Source of the DNA: an uncultured Eubacteriales bacterium
GTDB taxonomy: Bacteria > Bacillota > Clostridia > Oscillospirales > Acutalibacteraceae
Assembly (NCBI GenBank): GCA_949292775.1
Contig: CASFBL010000020.1
Location: forward strand, 1-36,541
Direction: 5' to 3'
Length of the DNA stretch: 36,541 nucleotides
The notes below the pieces were generated by a model. The model did not search any database. It was given only the letters and a program-made list of their open reading frames with translations, and was not told the DNA's origin. Made by a program: the position numbers and the translations under genes. Positions 1 through 7,640 of the stretch are shown piece after piece. Numbering within the stretch: the first letter of the stretch is position 1; each line of letters starts with the position of its first letter.

Positions 1-58
1 TTTTTCCGGGTTCTTTCTTTTTTTATTTTTTCTGCAAGGGATTCGAAAGCCCGTCAAG

Positions 59-83
59 AAAACAGTCCGGCGGACTGTTTTTA
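59..83. terminator. Perfect short hairpin with A/T flanks
   Basis: AAAACAGTCCG (59-69) and CGGACTGTTTT (71-81) are exact reverse complements around one base, so the real loop must open a few pairs. T-runs follow on both strands, so it could stop transcription from either side. No gene of this window ends directly at it. Confidence 0.6.
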
Positions 84-172
84 GGGCGTCGCGTTGATGT
101 CACCCGTTTCTTTTGGGTTCGTACATTTCGGGGTCGGAATTACTTTTCAGCACTTTCCCCCTTGCAGCGCGC

Positions 173-219
173 CAAAGAAAGAACTCGGATTCATCCGGGT
201 TCTTTCTTTTTTATTTTTT
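173..219 (+). terminator. Strong intrinsic terminator-like hairpin
   Basis: AAAGAAAGAACTCGGA (173-188) pairs with TCCGGGTTCTTTCTTT (193-208) around a TTCA loop: 16 bp with one T-G mismatch, followed by TTTTATTTTTT. It is a classic Rho-independent terminator for plus-strand transcripts. Its right arm is part of the direct repeat in this region. Confidence 0.75.
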
Positions 220-307
220 CTGCAAGGGATTCGAAAGCCCGTTAAAAACCCTCCTTGATTCGGCAGGTTTTTCAAGATACAGCACGCTGAAAGTAAATTT
301 AAAAAGA

Positions 308-340
308 GCGCAGGGAAGCCCTGCGCCCTTTTATTTGTGC
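308..340. terminator. Terminator after the cupin gene
   Basis: GCGCAGGG and CCCTGCGC form an 8-bp stem around AAG. Read on the minus strand it is followed by TCTTTTTAAATTT, so it ends the cupin transcript. The plus strand also carries CCTTTTATTT after it. Confidence 0.8.
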
Positions 341-347
341 CTTTTCC

Positions 348-785
348 TTATTCGTAAGCCGCATCGGCTTTTGTGCGCTGTAAAGTATCTGCCGGGTGGT
401 GCGGCGGGGCATAGACCGAGCAGAGTTTCAACGGGCAGTTGCCGACATTGACAATGTTATGCCAAGTGCACGCGGGCACATAAATCGCGTCGCCCACTTT
501 TGCCGTTTTTTGGAAGCAAAGGTCATCTTTGCTTTTACCTATGCACACTTTGCAGCAGCCCTCTGCCACCAGCAAAAGCTGATCGGTGTCGTCGTGGAAT
601 TCCAAACCGATATCGCCGCAGGTGGGAATGCACATTACAGTAGTTTGCAAATATTTACCCGTCCAAACCGCCTTGCGGTAATTGCAGTTTTTTAAAGTTT
701 CTGCGCACCACTGCATTACGCAGGGACCGTTGGTTTCCTGCTTTTCCTTTTTGCAGCCGCAAATATTGTCACGATAAATTTTCAT
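348..785 (-). CDS. Cys-rich single-domain cupin protein
   Basis: This is a 145-aa single-domain cupin of the mannose-6-phosphate-isomerase-like group; its substrate is unknown. Cupin motif 1 lies around residues 57-76 (GDIGLEFHDDTDQ, then EG). The usual HxH and Glu ligands appear as H64, D66 and Q69, a pattern I recall for the 'DIGxExH..xDQ' subgroup. Motif 2 is GDAIYVPACTWHNIVN (about 98-113). The C-terminal YAPPHHP is also typical. About 14 of 145 residues are cysteine, mostly at or near the surface strands, which is very unusual and suggests metal binding or redox sensing; this is inference. The start follows an excellent AAGGAGG site. It is a single-gene unit ending in the hairpin at 308-340. 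It might bind a sugar or act as an isomerase, but the sequence does not decide. Confidence 0.85.
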   Translation of the reverse strand: MKIYRDNICGCKKEKQETNGPCVMQWCAETLKNCNYRKAVWTGKYLQTTVMCIPTCGDIGLEFHDDTDQLLLVAEGCCKVCIGKSKDDLCFQKTAKVGDAIYVPACTWHNIVNVGNCPLKLCSVYAPPHHPADTLQRTKADAAYE

Positions 786-891
786 TGGTTACAACCTCCT
801 TTCCGGGGTTCTATACCAGTATATGCGCGTGCCGCACATTGGTTTTTATACTTTTGCCTCCATTATGCGACATCTTTATCTTTATGTGTCG

Positions 892-922
892 TTTGTTCAT
901 TTTTTGTTATTATTTTGTTCAT
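892..922. promoter_or_regulatory. Direct repeat TTTGTTCAT upstream of the M28 gene
   Basis: TTTGTTCAT occurs at 892-900 and again at 914-922, a spacing of 22 bp (two helical turns), in the divergent region between the cupin and M28 genes. It could be an operator. The region is AT-rich, so chance is possible. No clean -35/-10 pair was identified here for either gene. Confidence 0.3.
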
Positions 923-1004
923 AATGTATTCATAAACTTAATTTGCTGTTATGATAAAGTATATATATCTTTTTTGAAAAATCTTTTTTTAGGGGGAAAT
1001 GACA

Positions 1005-2246
1005 ATGGATTTGCAAAAACTCATCGACAAAAAAGATGCTGCAGCACAATACATGCTGGATGAAATCACACATATCTGCAAAGCTTTTGAAAAGCGCGCA
1101 CCCGGTTCCAAGGGTGAAGAACAGGCCTGTGAATACATGGCCAAGGTGCTCAAAGAGCAATGCGGTTGCGACCGCGCAGATGTGGAATCGTTCAAAGAGA
1201 ATCCCGGCTCGTTTTTCGGCTGGATTTATTTCACGATTACTTTCGTTTTGCTTGCTATCGTGCTGTTTTTCTTTTTCCCGCTGGCTTCCGTTGTGCTGAT
1301 CATTGCGGGTCTTGTAATCGTATTTTTGCAGTTTGGTCTTTACAAAAAGCTGGTTGACCCCTGCTTCCCGGAAAAAACAGGCCACAATGTGACTGCTGTG
1401 AAGAAGTGCACCGGCGAAGTCAAGCGCCGCATTTTCTTCAACGGACATCCGGACGCTGCGTGGGAATGGCCGGTCAACTACAAGCTCGGCGGTGTCGGCT
1501 TTGAAGGTCACGCGGTAATCTGCGGCATTGGCGCTGTTTATTATCTGGTTATCGCCATTATGGCAGTTGCGCAAAACGGTGTTTCTTTCGGTATGCCGGA
1601 TATGTCCTCGACGCTTACCAAAATGGCGCTTTGGGGTCTTTTGTTTGTTCCGTTTTTGGTTGGTCTTTACTGGATGTGGAACAAAAACCGTGTGGTTGAC
1701 GGCGCAAACGACAACCTTTCCGGCTGCTACATGGGCATTGCCATTCTGAAGGCATTGCAGGATGAGGGCATTGAGTTTGAAAACACTGAAATCGGCGTGA
1801 TTCTTACCGGTTCTGAAGAGGCAGGCCTGCGCGGTGCAAAAGCCTGGTGCGAACAGCACAAAGGCGAATTTGACGATGTGCCCACCTTCATTTTCTCCTA
1901 TGACACTATTCACGACCCGAAATATCTGATGACCAACTACCGTGACTTGAACGGTACCGTAAAGGCTGACAAAGATGTTTCCGATTTGTTTATGGAAGCG
2001 GCTAAAGAGCTGAATATTCCCTGCAAAAAGGGTTGGGTGCCTCCGCTTGGCGGCGCTACCGATTCCGCTGCTTTTGCACAGGCAGGCTTCCGTGCAACCG
2101 GCGTAACCGGTCTTAATCACAAATTGGAAGACTATTATCACACCCGCCGCGATACATATGACAACATGAATCTCGAAGGTCTTGCGGGCTGCTATGCAGT
2201 CAGCGTAAAGGCTTTGGAAATGTTTGACAACGGCGCAAAGCAATAA
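1005..2246 (+). CDS. M28-family zinc peptidase with membrane segments
   Basis: A 413-aa M28 aminopeptidase-like protein. An in-frame ATG at 999 exists, but AGGGGG at 991-996 is spaced for the ATG at 1005, so that start is chosen. Numbering from the 999 ATG, expected co-catalytic zinc residues are H150-x-D152, D238 (GANDN), E273-E274 (GSEEAG), D302, and a His near the C-terminus in the NHKLEDYYH region. Two hydrophobic hairpins, about 73-115 and 171-227, interrupt the fold before and between metal-ligand blocks, so the enzyme should sit in the membrane rather than be secreted; no signal peptide is seen. In M28 relatives the zinc pair removes N-terminal residues from peptides. The natural substrate is unknown. 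A terminator follows at 2256. The gene stands alone. Confidence 0.88.
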   Translation: MDLQKLIDKKDAAAQYMLDEITHICKAFEKRAPGSKGEEQACEYMAKVLKEQCGCDRADVESFKENPGSFFGWIYFTITFVLLAIVLFFFFPLASVVLIIAGLVIVFLQFGLYKKLVDPCFPEKTGHNVTAVKKCTGEVKRRIFFNGHPDAAWEWPVNYKLGGVGFEGHAVICGIGAVYYLVIAIMAVAQNGVSFGMPDMSSTLTKMALWGLLFVPFLVGLYWMWNKNRVVDGANDNLSGCYMGIAILKALQDEGIEFENTEIGVILTGSEEAGLRGAKAWCEQHKGEFDDVPTFIFSYDTIHDPKYLMTNYRDLNGTVKADKDVSDLFMEAAKELNIPCKKGWVPPLGGATDSAAFAQAGFRATGVTGLNHKLEDYYHTRRDTYDNMNLEGLAGCYAVSVKALEMFDNGAKQ

Positions 2247-2255
2247 AAACTATAT

Positions 2256-2289
2256 AAAAAAAGCCGTCGGGTATCCGGCGGCTTTTTTG
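2256..2289 (+). terminator. Terminator after the M28 gene
   Basis: AAAAAAGCCGTCGG, loop GTAT, then CCGGCGGCTTTTTT: a strong GC stem with an A-run before and a T-run after. It separates the M28 gene from the next one. Confidence 0.9.
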
Positions 2290-2342
2290 TTGCAAAGAGG
2301 CATGGGGTTTGCTATACTGAAACGGAAAGGAGTCGTGAGGCC

Positions 2343-3665
2343 ATGTCCGACAAAGTTTTTAAAACGGGAATGCGAACCGGCAAAGAATTTGCTGATTTGC
2401 GCAAGAACCCAGACCGTGGTTTTCGCTTAGAGACCTATCTCACCCTTGGCAGCAACACTGTCATGTTTAAGCCCAGCAAAACCCCACTTGGCTTTTTAGA
2501 CGAAGAACGCGCGCATTACGCTGACCTTCCCGTGGGGCTTGTGCAGTTTTATGTCTATTTAACAGAATACTGCAAAAAGCCGCTGGATGAAAAAGCGTTT
2601 GCACAGCTAAAGGATTACCTTTGCGCGCTGCGGGAACGCAACCTGCGCGCCGTTCTGCGGTTCGCCTATGAATTTGAAGTTGACCGCAAGACCGGTCCGA
2701 CCTCTCACCGTATCTATGGGCATCTCTCGCAAATTGCAAAATGGTTTTCGGAAAACGAAGAACTGGCATCACAGACTATTTTAGTTGTTCAGGCCGGTAT
2801 CATCGGCGCTTGGGGCGAGTGGCACACCGCGCGCTACTGGCACAACCAAAAAAAGGTGCTTCAAAAAATTTGCAACGCTGTGCCGGACTTCCTGCCGATA
2901 CAAGTACGCACGCAAAAAATCCGCGAGCGTTTGCAGGACAGTTCTGTTCTTTGCCGCGTTGGCTACCATGACGATTTTTTAGTGGGGAATTACCACAAAT
3001 GGAACGCAGCAAACGCGGGCCCCGGCACGGCGGATTTTGACCGCTTTGTGCGTGACTCTGCAAGTCTTCTCAACGACGGTGAAATGCCATGGGGGCGCGA
3101 CAAAACGCACCAAAACGGCTATATTGACGGTTATGAAATGCTGACCGCCTGCGCCCAGCACAGCCTTTCAAGCTTAAGCATTGTACACAATTTCACCGAA
3201 GAGGGTGGGAATTTCAACGCCGTGCGCTGGCAAACAGAACCGCTGACCGCCGAAAAAGCAAAAGCATTGGGCTGTCCGTTTTTTCCGGAATATTTTGAAG
3301 GGACAAGTCGCACGGTATTTGAATATCTCACAGATCACCTCGGGTATCAAATTGCTGTGCGCAAGCTGGAAAGCAAAGGCGACAAAGTATTTTGCACACT
3401 GGAAAACGGCGGATTTGCATTGCCCTATGGCTTCACACAGTTAACCCTGCACTTAGAAGACAGCGCCGGAAATATCGTTAGCATTCCCTTTGCCGATTAC
3501 ACACCGCAGGCTCTCCCCGGCGGAAAAACCGCGGTTTTCACCGCACCCCTACCCGCACCCGCAGAACGAATCGGCGTTTCCCTGCGCAAACCGGTGAAAG
3601 ATTTGCCGGCTGTTCGTTTCGCAAACCTTTGCGATTTTCAAAACGGCATACACTGGTTTGAATAG
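2343..3665 (+). CDS. DUF4874/DUF4832 protein, glycosidase-like
   Basis: A 440-aa protein without signal peptide or membrane segment, so probably cytoplasmic. The N-terminal two thirds carry hallmarks I associate with DUF4874: NPDRGFRLETY (about 22-32) and, near residue 154, GIIGAWGEWHT. The remaining part resembles DUF4832, with a beta-rich C-terminal stretch (about 335-430). The two domains usually occur together in proteins of glycan-degrading bacteria. The first probably folds as a TIM barrel; catalytic activity has not been shown to my knowledge, so no reaction is claimed. An AAAGGAG site precedes the ATG. It lies alone between two terminators and next to a glycosyltransferase of opposite strand. 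A glycoside hydrolase role is possible but unproven. Confidence 0.75.
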   Translation: MSDKVFKTGMRTGKEFADLRKNPDRGFRLETYLTLGSNTVMFKPSKTPLGFLDEERAHYADLPVGLVQFYVYLTEYCKKPLDEKAFAQLKDYLCALRERNLRAVLRFAYEFEVDRKTGPTSHRIYGHLSQIAKWFSENEELASQTILVVQAGIIGAWGEWHTARYWHNQKKVLQKICNAVPDFLPIQVRTQKIRERLQDSSVLCRVGYHDDFLVGNYHKWNAANAGPGTADFDRFVRDSASLLNDGEMPWGRDKTHQNGYIDGYEMLTACAQHSLSSLSIVHNFTEEGGNFNAVRWQTEPLTAEKAKALGCPFFPEYFEGTSRTVFEYLTDHLGYQIAVRKLESKGDKVFCTLENGGFALPYGFTQLTLHLEDSAGNIVSIPFADYTPQALPGGKTAVFTAPLPAPAERIGVSLRKPVKDLPAVRFANLCDFQNGIHWFE

Positions 3666-3671
3666 AAAAGC

Positions 3672-3713
3672 AAAAACCGGCATCAGAGCATTTGCCCCTG
3701 TGCCGGTTTTTCT
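3672..3713. terminator. Bidirectional terminator between convergent genes
   Basis: AAAAACCGGCA (3672-3682) pairs exactly with TGCCGGTTTTT (3701-3711) around an 18-nt loop. T-runs on both strands let it serve both the DUF4874 gene and the convergent glycosyltransferase gene. Confidence 0.88.
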
Positions 3714-3729
3714 GTATTGAATTTAAATT

Positions 3730-4707
3730 TTATGAATCTTTCTCGTCTGTTTCGGTTTCTTCCAATGTATTTTTGTCGATGATATAGCGCGGGCGCCCCT
3801 TGCTTTCTGCGTAAATTTTACCGATATATTCACCGATAACACCCAGGCAGAAAATCTGAATCCCGCCTAAAAGGAAGATGACGCACAAAAGGCTTGTCCA
3901 CCCCTGCACAGTGTAGCCGAACAATTTGATAACCACCACAATGAGCACGGCAAGCAAACTGATGAGAGAAATCAAAAATCCAAACCCGGTAATCATCTTC
4001 AACGGGCGCACAGACAGGCTTGTGATGCCGTCAAACGCCAAATGCAGCATTTTGGAAAGCGGGTAATGACTTTCCCCTGCGATTCGCTCATGGCGGTCAT
4101 AATAGACGCTGGAGCTTTTAAAGCCGACCAAAGGAATCAGGCCTCGCAAAAACAGATTGACTTCTTTAAACCGGGCAAGTCCCTCAAGCGCCCGCTTGCT
4201 CATCAGGCGATAGTCGGCATGGTTATAGACCACTTCGGCGCCGAATATTTCCAAAATCTTGTAAAAGCCCTGCGCCGTGGTTCGTTTAAAGAAGGTGTCG
4301 GTTTCCCGGCTGGCACGCACACCGTACACAACCTCCGCCCCGTCCTGATACTCTTTAATCATTTCGTCCATCGCGTTAATATCATCCTGCCCGTCGCAAT
4401 CGATAGAAATGGTGATATCTGCGTAGTCCTTGGCCGTCATCAGCCCCGCCAACAGCGCGTTTTGGTGCCCGCGGTTTCGGCTAAGTTTTAGCCCCTGCGC
4501 ATGGACATCTGTTTCACGCAGGCGAAGAATCTGCGCCCATGTGCCGTCTTTACTGCCGTCATTGACGAACAAAACGCGGCTTTCATCGCTGATTTTTCCG
4601 TTTTGCATCAGTTCATGCAGTTTTTCGAGAAACATAAGGCCGGTAATTGGCAATACGGTTTCCTCGTTATAACAGGGAATTACAATATACAAAATCGGTT
4701 TTGCCAT
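3730..4707 (-). CDS. GT2 glycosyltransferase, polyprenyl-phosphate type
   Basis: A 325-aa family 2 glycosyltransferase of the DPM1/GtrB kind, which moves a sugar from a nucleotide sugar to a polyprenyl phosphate at the inner membrane face. The N-terminal YIVIPCYNEE motif, the VNDGSKDG motif and the DCDGQDD metal/donor site are visible in the first 130 residues. Two hydrophobic segments near the C-terminus (about 230-300) are typical of the lipid-carrier subgroup. A GTG at 4719 extends the frame by four residues, but the AAGAGG site lies right at it and fits the ATG at 4707 better. The gene has its own TTGACA promoter and no flippase or GtrA-like partner next to it. The sugar and the final acceptor (wall polymer or protein) cannot be read from the sequence. 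Confidence 0.88.
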   Translation of the reverse strand: MAKPILYIVIPCYNEETVLPITGLMFLEKLHELMQNGKISDESRVLFVNDGSKDGTWAQILRLRETDVHAQGLKLSRNRGHQNALLAGLMTAKDYADITISIDCDGQDDINAMDEMIKEYQDGAEVVYGVRASRETDTFFKRTTAQGFYKILEIFGAEVVYNHADYRLMSKRALEGLARFKEVNLFLRGLIPLVGFKSSSVYYDRHERIAGESHYPLSKMLHLAFDGITSLSVRPLKMITGFGFLISLISLLAVLIVVVIKLFGYTVQGWTSLLCVIFLLGGIQIFCLGVIGEYIGKIYAESKGRPRYIIDKNTLEETETDEKDS

Positions 4708-4739
4708 CTGTTTTCCCACCTCTTAAATTACTAAAAGGT

Positions 4740-4768
4740 ATCATAACAAATCATCTTTTGTCTGTCAA
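4740..4768 (-). promoter_or_regulatory. Promoter of the GT2 gene
   Basis: On the minus strand a perfect TTGACA (4763-4768) and TATGAT (4740-4745) are 17 bp apart, about 35 bp before the ATG. This gives a short leader that includes the AAGAGG ribosome site. Confidence 0.8.
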
Positions 4769-4789
4769 TCTCACATAATATTGCCCGGC

Positions 4790-4818
4790 TTTACTTTTTC
4801 TTGCAAAAAGCTTATAAT
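4790..4818 (+). promoter_or_regulatory. Promoter of trmL
   Basis: TTTACT (4790-4795), 17 bp, TATAAT (4813-4818). The predicted start point lies near 4825, so the upstream in-frame ATG at 4801 is not transcribed. This supports the ATG at 4843. Confidence 0.7.
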
Positions 4819-4842
4819 ACTCGCGATAAAGGAGTTTTTTAT

Positions 4843-5349
4843 ATGGCATTAAACATTGTTTTGGTAGAGCCGGAGATACCGCAAAACACCGGCAACATTG
4901 CAAGGACCTGCGCCGCAACCGGGGCGCGGCTGCATTTGGTTGGGCCAATGGGATTTACCATTGACGACCGCAAGCTGAAACGCGCCGGGTTAGATTACTG
5001 GCGGCTTTTGGACATCACCTACTATGACAGTTTGGACGACTTTCTTACAGCCCATGCAGCTGACGAGGACAAATTCTTTTTCTTCACGACCAAAGGGAAG
5101 CACATTCACTCGGATTTGCAATATCCGAAAGACGCCTATCTGTTTTTCGGCAAAGAGACCAAAGGACTTCCTGAATGGCTGCTGCACGAGCACCCGGAAG
5201 CCTGTGCGCGGCTTCCCATGCGCAATGATTCGCGTGCGAGAAGTCTTAACCTTTCAAACACAGTTGCAGTCGCAGTTTATGAGGTTTTGCGCCAATGGGG
5301 CTATCCTCTACTGCTTTGCGAAGGACATTTACGCGAATACGACGACTGA
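4843..5349 (+). CDS. trmL: tRNA (cytidine/uridine-34-2'-O)-methyltransferase TrmL
   Basis: A 168-aa SPOUT-class methyltransferase. TrmL places a 2'-O-methyl group on the wobble base of leucine tRNAs, using S-adenosylmethionine, in the cytoplasm. The family signatures are all present: EPEIPQNTGNIARTC near the N-terminus, FFGKETKGLP in the middle, and MRNDSRARSLNLSNTVAVA near the C-terminus, which forms the trefoil-knot SAM pocket. The chosen ATG follows AAAGGAG and lies downstream of the promoter; a longer frame begins inside the promoter. Length fits the stand-alone TrmL/CspR type without an RNA-binding extension. It is monocistronic, ending at a terminator shared with the convergent fucose operon. 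Confidence 0.93.
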   Translation: MALNIVLVEPEIPQNTGNIARTCAATGARLHLVGPMGFTIDDRKLKRAGLDYWRLLDITYYDSLDDFLTAHAADEDKFFFFTTKGKHIHSDLQYPKDAYLFFGKETKGLPEWLLHEHPEACARLPMRNDSRARSLNLSNTVAVAVYEVLRQWGYPLLLCEGHLREYDD

Positions 5350-5397
5350 GACAAGCTGCTAAATGACTTGCCGGTAGTTTTCTCTTCTACAAAATTT

Positions 5398-5434
5398 AAC
5401 AGCCGCCTGAACAATTCAGGCGGCTGTTCTTTTT
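5398..5434. terminator. Bidirectional terminator trmL / fucA
   Basis: AACAGCCGCCTGAA, loop CAA, TTCAGGCGGCTGTT: a perfect 14-bp stem at 5398-5428. Plus-strand CTTTTT follows; on the minus strand AAATTTTG follows. It can end both the trmL and the fuc transcripts. Confidence 0.9.
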
Positions 5435-5436
5435 AC

Positions 5437-6120
5437 TTATTCATCGCGGTAATGCTTATAGCCGGGATGGCGTCCGGTAATGCCGTAATACTGCCGCAGG
5501 TCGATTAGCTTTTGGATATTTTCTTCAGAAATTTCCTTTTCACCGCCGAGCAGATGCGCGGTCAGACTGATTTTTGCAAACAGTTCCAGCGTTTCCATAC
5601 GGTAATACGCGGTGATGGCATCTGCGCCCACCGTCAGCGCGCCGTGATTGGCCAACAGCAGCACATCATGTTCCTGCAAGTATGGTGCAATGGCATCCGG
5701 CACTTCATAAGTAGAAGGTGTGCCGTAAGGAGTGACCGGGATAGAGCCGATTGCCGCAACGGTTTCAATCATTGTGTAGCGGTCCAGCGGCACATGTGCC
5801 ACCGCATAGCCGGTCGCCGTTGGCGGATGCGCATGAAGGACCGCACCCACATCGTTGCGCTCTTCATAGCAGCGCAAATGCATTTTGATTTCGGAGGACG
5901 GACGGTATCCGTTTTCCGCTTCAAGCACTTTTCCGGTTTTATCAATAATCACCAGTTTTTCCGGCGTGATAAAGCTTTTGCTGATGCCCGTGGGCGTAGC
6001 AAGAAAATTACCGTCCGGCAGGCGAACAGACAAATTTCCGTCATTCGCCGCCACCCAGCCGAGCTGCCACATCTTATGGCAGATATCACACATGATCTCT
6101 CGTGTTTCCTGATATTGCAT
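5437..6120 (-). CDS. fucA: L-fuculose-phosphate aldolase (class II aldolase)
   Basis: A 227-aa class II aldolase. FucA cleaves L-fuculose-1-phosphate into dihydroxyacetone phosphate and L-lactaldehyde using zinc. Zinc ligands are H96 and H98 (LHAHPPTATG) and H159 (ANHGALTVG). E77 in PSSEIKMH fits the catalytic Glu, and NDGNLSVR (26-33) and TPTG/SK (42-48) fit the phosphate site. The same family includes rhamnulose-phosphate aldolase and ribulose-phosphate epimerase relatives, but the neighbour fucI settles the substrate with good confidence. An AGAAAGGAAG site precedes the ATG, 21 nt after the kinase. It is the last gene of the operon. A lactaldehyde reductase (fucO) or microcompartment genes are not present nearby, so the fate of lactaldehyde is open. 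Confidence 0.92.
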   Translation of the reverse strand: MQYQETREIMCDICHKMWQLGWVAANDGNLSVRLPDGNFLATPTGISKSFITPEKLVIIDKTGKVLEAENGYRPSSEIKMHLRCYEERNDVGAVLHAHPPTATGYAVAHVPLDRYTMIETVAAIGSIPVTPYGTPSTYEVPDAIAPYLQEHDVLLLANHGALTVGADAITAYYRMETLELFAKISLTAHLLGGEKEISEENIQKLIDLRQYYGITGRHPGYKHYRDE

Positions 6121-6141
6121 TTTTAGCTTCCTTTCTGTTTG

Positions 6142-7629
6142 TCAGGTATGTTCCTCAAGCCCGGTGGCTCGCAGGAACCGGTCATATGCCTCTTCGACCG
6201 CCGCTCTCATTTCCGGCGTAAAGGTTTCCACCTTGTCGGACCTGCGGACGATTTCTCTCGCCTCGGCAAGGCTCTTGACTTTACCGAGCGCAATCAACTG
6301 CAGTACCATATTGCCGAACACCGTAGCTTCTACGGGGCCGGCAACCACAGTTTTACCGCAAACATCCGCAGTCAGCCGACAAAGCAGTTTATCTTTAACC
6401 CCGCCGCCGACGATATGCAGCGTATCATAGGTTTTGTGCGTGCATGCTTCAATCTGCCGAATCGCAAAGCGATATTTCATTGCCAAGCTGTCATAAATAC
6501 AGCGCAATATCTCCGCTTTGCTCTGCGGCACATTTTGTCCGGTTTCTTGACAATAAGCCACTACGCGGGACGGTATATCCCCCGCAGGGACAAAGCGGTC
6601 ATCGTCCGGGTCTATAAAGCATTGGAACGGCTCGCAGGAACGCGCCATGGCTTCCATTTCGGCAAACGAAAAACGCTCGCCTGCTTTTGCAAAACTGCGC
6701 CTTGTTTCCTGTATCAGCCATAAGCCGATAATATTTTTTAAAAATGACGCCTTTTTGCCAAAACCACCCTCATTGGTGATGTTGCATTGCAGCGTTTCTT
6801 CGTTAATCAGCGGCGCGTCAAGCTCTGTGCCGAGCAACGACCATGTGCCGCAGCTCAAAAACAGAAAATCCGGCTGTGTTGCAGGCACACTGGCGAGCGC
6901 ACACTGTGTGTCGTGCCCTGCCACGGCAATGACCTTTGCCGGCTGCAATCCAAGTTCTTCACAAATTTCAGAACTGAGCGTACCGGCTTCGGTCGCGGTC
7001 GGAATGATGGGTGTAAACAGACGCTGCGGGATTCCCAGAGCAGAAAGCACCTCTTTTGACCAGTCGCCCCTACGGGCATCTAAAAGCTGTGTCGTGGTGG
7101 CAATCGAATATTCTGTTTGCATCTGACCTGTCAGCATATAGCGAAGCAGGTCGGGCATCAACAGCAGTGTCTCTGCCCGCTCCAATAGTTCCGGGCGGTT
7201 TTTCGTCAAATATAAAAGCTGAAAGGCGGTATTGATTTCCATGAACTGGTTGCCGGTGCGTGCATAAAATTCCGCCTTGGGCAGTTTTTCAAACGCACGC
7301 GCAAGCATTCCGGCAGTCCGCCGGTCACGGTAATGCACCGGGTTTTCCAAAAGGCGGCCGCCTGCGTCAAGCAAACCGAAATCCACACCCCAGGTATCAA
7401 TCCCGATGCTGTCGGGCACGCAAACCGATTTAGAAAGCACGAGTGCCTGCTTCATTTCAAACAGCAAACGCAATACATCCCAATACAGTGTGCCGCCCAC
7501 TTGCACGGGGTCGTTGGAAAAACGGTGCAGCTCTTTAAGCTGCAGTGCGGTGCCATCGAAAGTCCCGAGGACGGCGCGCCCGCTGGACGCGCCGAAGTCG
7601 AAGCTTAACAGTGTTGTCGGTTTTTCCAT
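6142..7629 (-). CDS. FGGY kinase, rhamnulokinase type, likely L-fuculokinase
   Basis: A 495-aa FGGY-family sugar kinase. By position it should phosphorylate L-fuculose to L-fuculose-1-phosphate. The sequence itself looks closer to rhamnulokinase (RhaB): N-terminal SFDFGASSGRAV, IDTWGVDFGLLD and HYRDRRT blocks. The ATPase signature CGTWSLLGTEL lies near residue 255, and the C-terminal adenine site contains HIVGGGVKDKLLC. RhaB-like kinases in fucose operons are known from Bacteroides and Firmicutes, so this is non-orthologous use rather than misplacement. No rhamnose isomerase is seen. The ATG follows AGGGGAAGG that overlaps the end of fucI, so translation is closely linked. I leave the symbol empty because fucK and rhaB would both be defensible. 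Confidence 0.9.
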   Translation of the reverse strand: MEKPTTLLSFDFGASSGRAVLGTFDGTALQLKELHRFSNDPVQVGGTLYWDVLRLLFEMKQALVLSKSVCVPDSIGIDTWGVDFGLLDAGGRLLENPVHYRDRRTAGMLARAFEKLPKAEFYARTGNQFMEINTAFQLLYLTKNRPELLERAETLLLMPDLLRYMLTGQMQTEYSIATTTQLLDARRGDWSKEVLSALGIPQRLFTPIIPTATEAGTLSSEICEELGLQPAKVIAVAGHDTQCALASVPATQPDFLFLSCGTWSLLGTELDAPLINEETLQCNITNEGGFGKKASFLKNIIGLWLIQETRRSFAKAGERFSFAEMEAMARSCEPFQCFIDPDDDRFVPAGDIPSRVVAYCQETGQNVPQSKAEILRCIYDSLAMKYRFAIRQIEACTHKTYDTLHIVGGGVKDKLLCRLTADVCGKTVVAGPVEATVFGNMVLQLIALGKVKSLAEAREIVRRSDKVETFTPEMRAAVEEAYDRFLRATGLEEHT

Positions 7630-7640
7630 AAGCCTTCCCC

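Larger units (their letters stand above)
6..242. repeat. Direct repeat pair, 189-nt period, non-coding
   Basis: A segment of about 48 nt at 6-53 recurs at 195-242, differing only by one T in the T-run. Each copy starts CCGGGTTCTTTC, runs through a T-rich tract, and ends with a core at 31-53 and 220-242 that begins CTGCAAGGGATTCG. In the second copy the left part is the right arm of a strong hairpin (173-208). The first copy is cut by the window edge, so its left arm would lie outside. Each copy is followed by an AAAA...TTTT sequence, a perfect hairpin after copy 1 and only a weak one after copy 2 (245-273). No convincing protein is encoded in 1-347; the open frame across it is low-complexity and looks accidental. 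It could be part of a longer tandem array or a duplicated terminator region. Confidence 0.75.

Noticed and set aside
1-347. CRISPR or tRNA remnant in the repeated leader region
   Set aside because: Only two repeats, 189 nt apart, without regular spacers; the TTCGAA core is not flanked by a proper T stem.
930-2243. Long open frame on the minus strand across the M28 gene
   Set aside because: It is antisense to a gene with full zinc motifs and has no ribosome site or recognisable domain.
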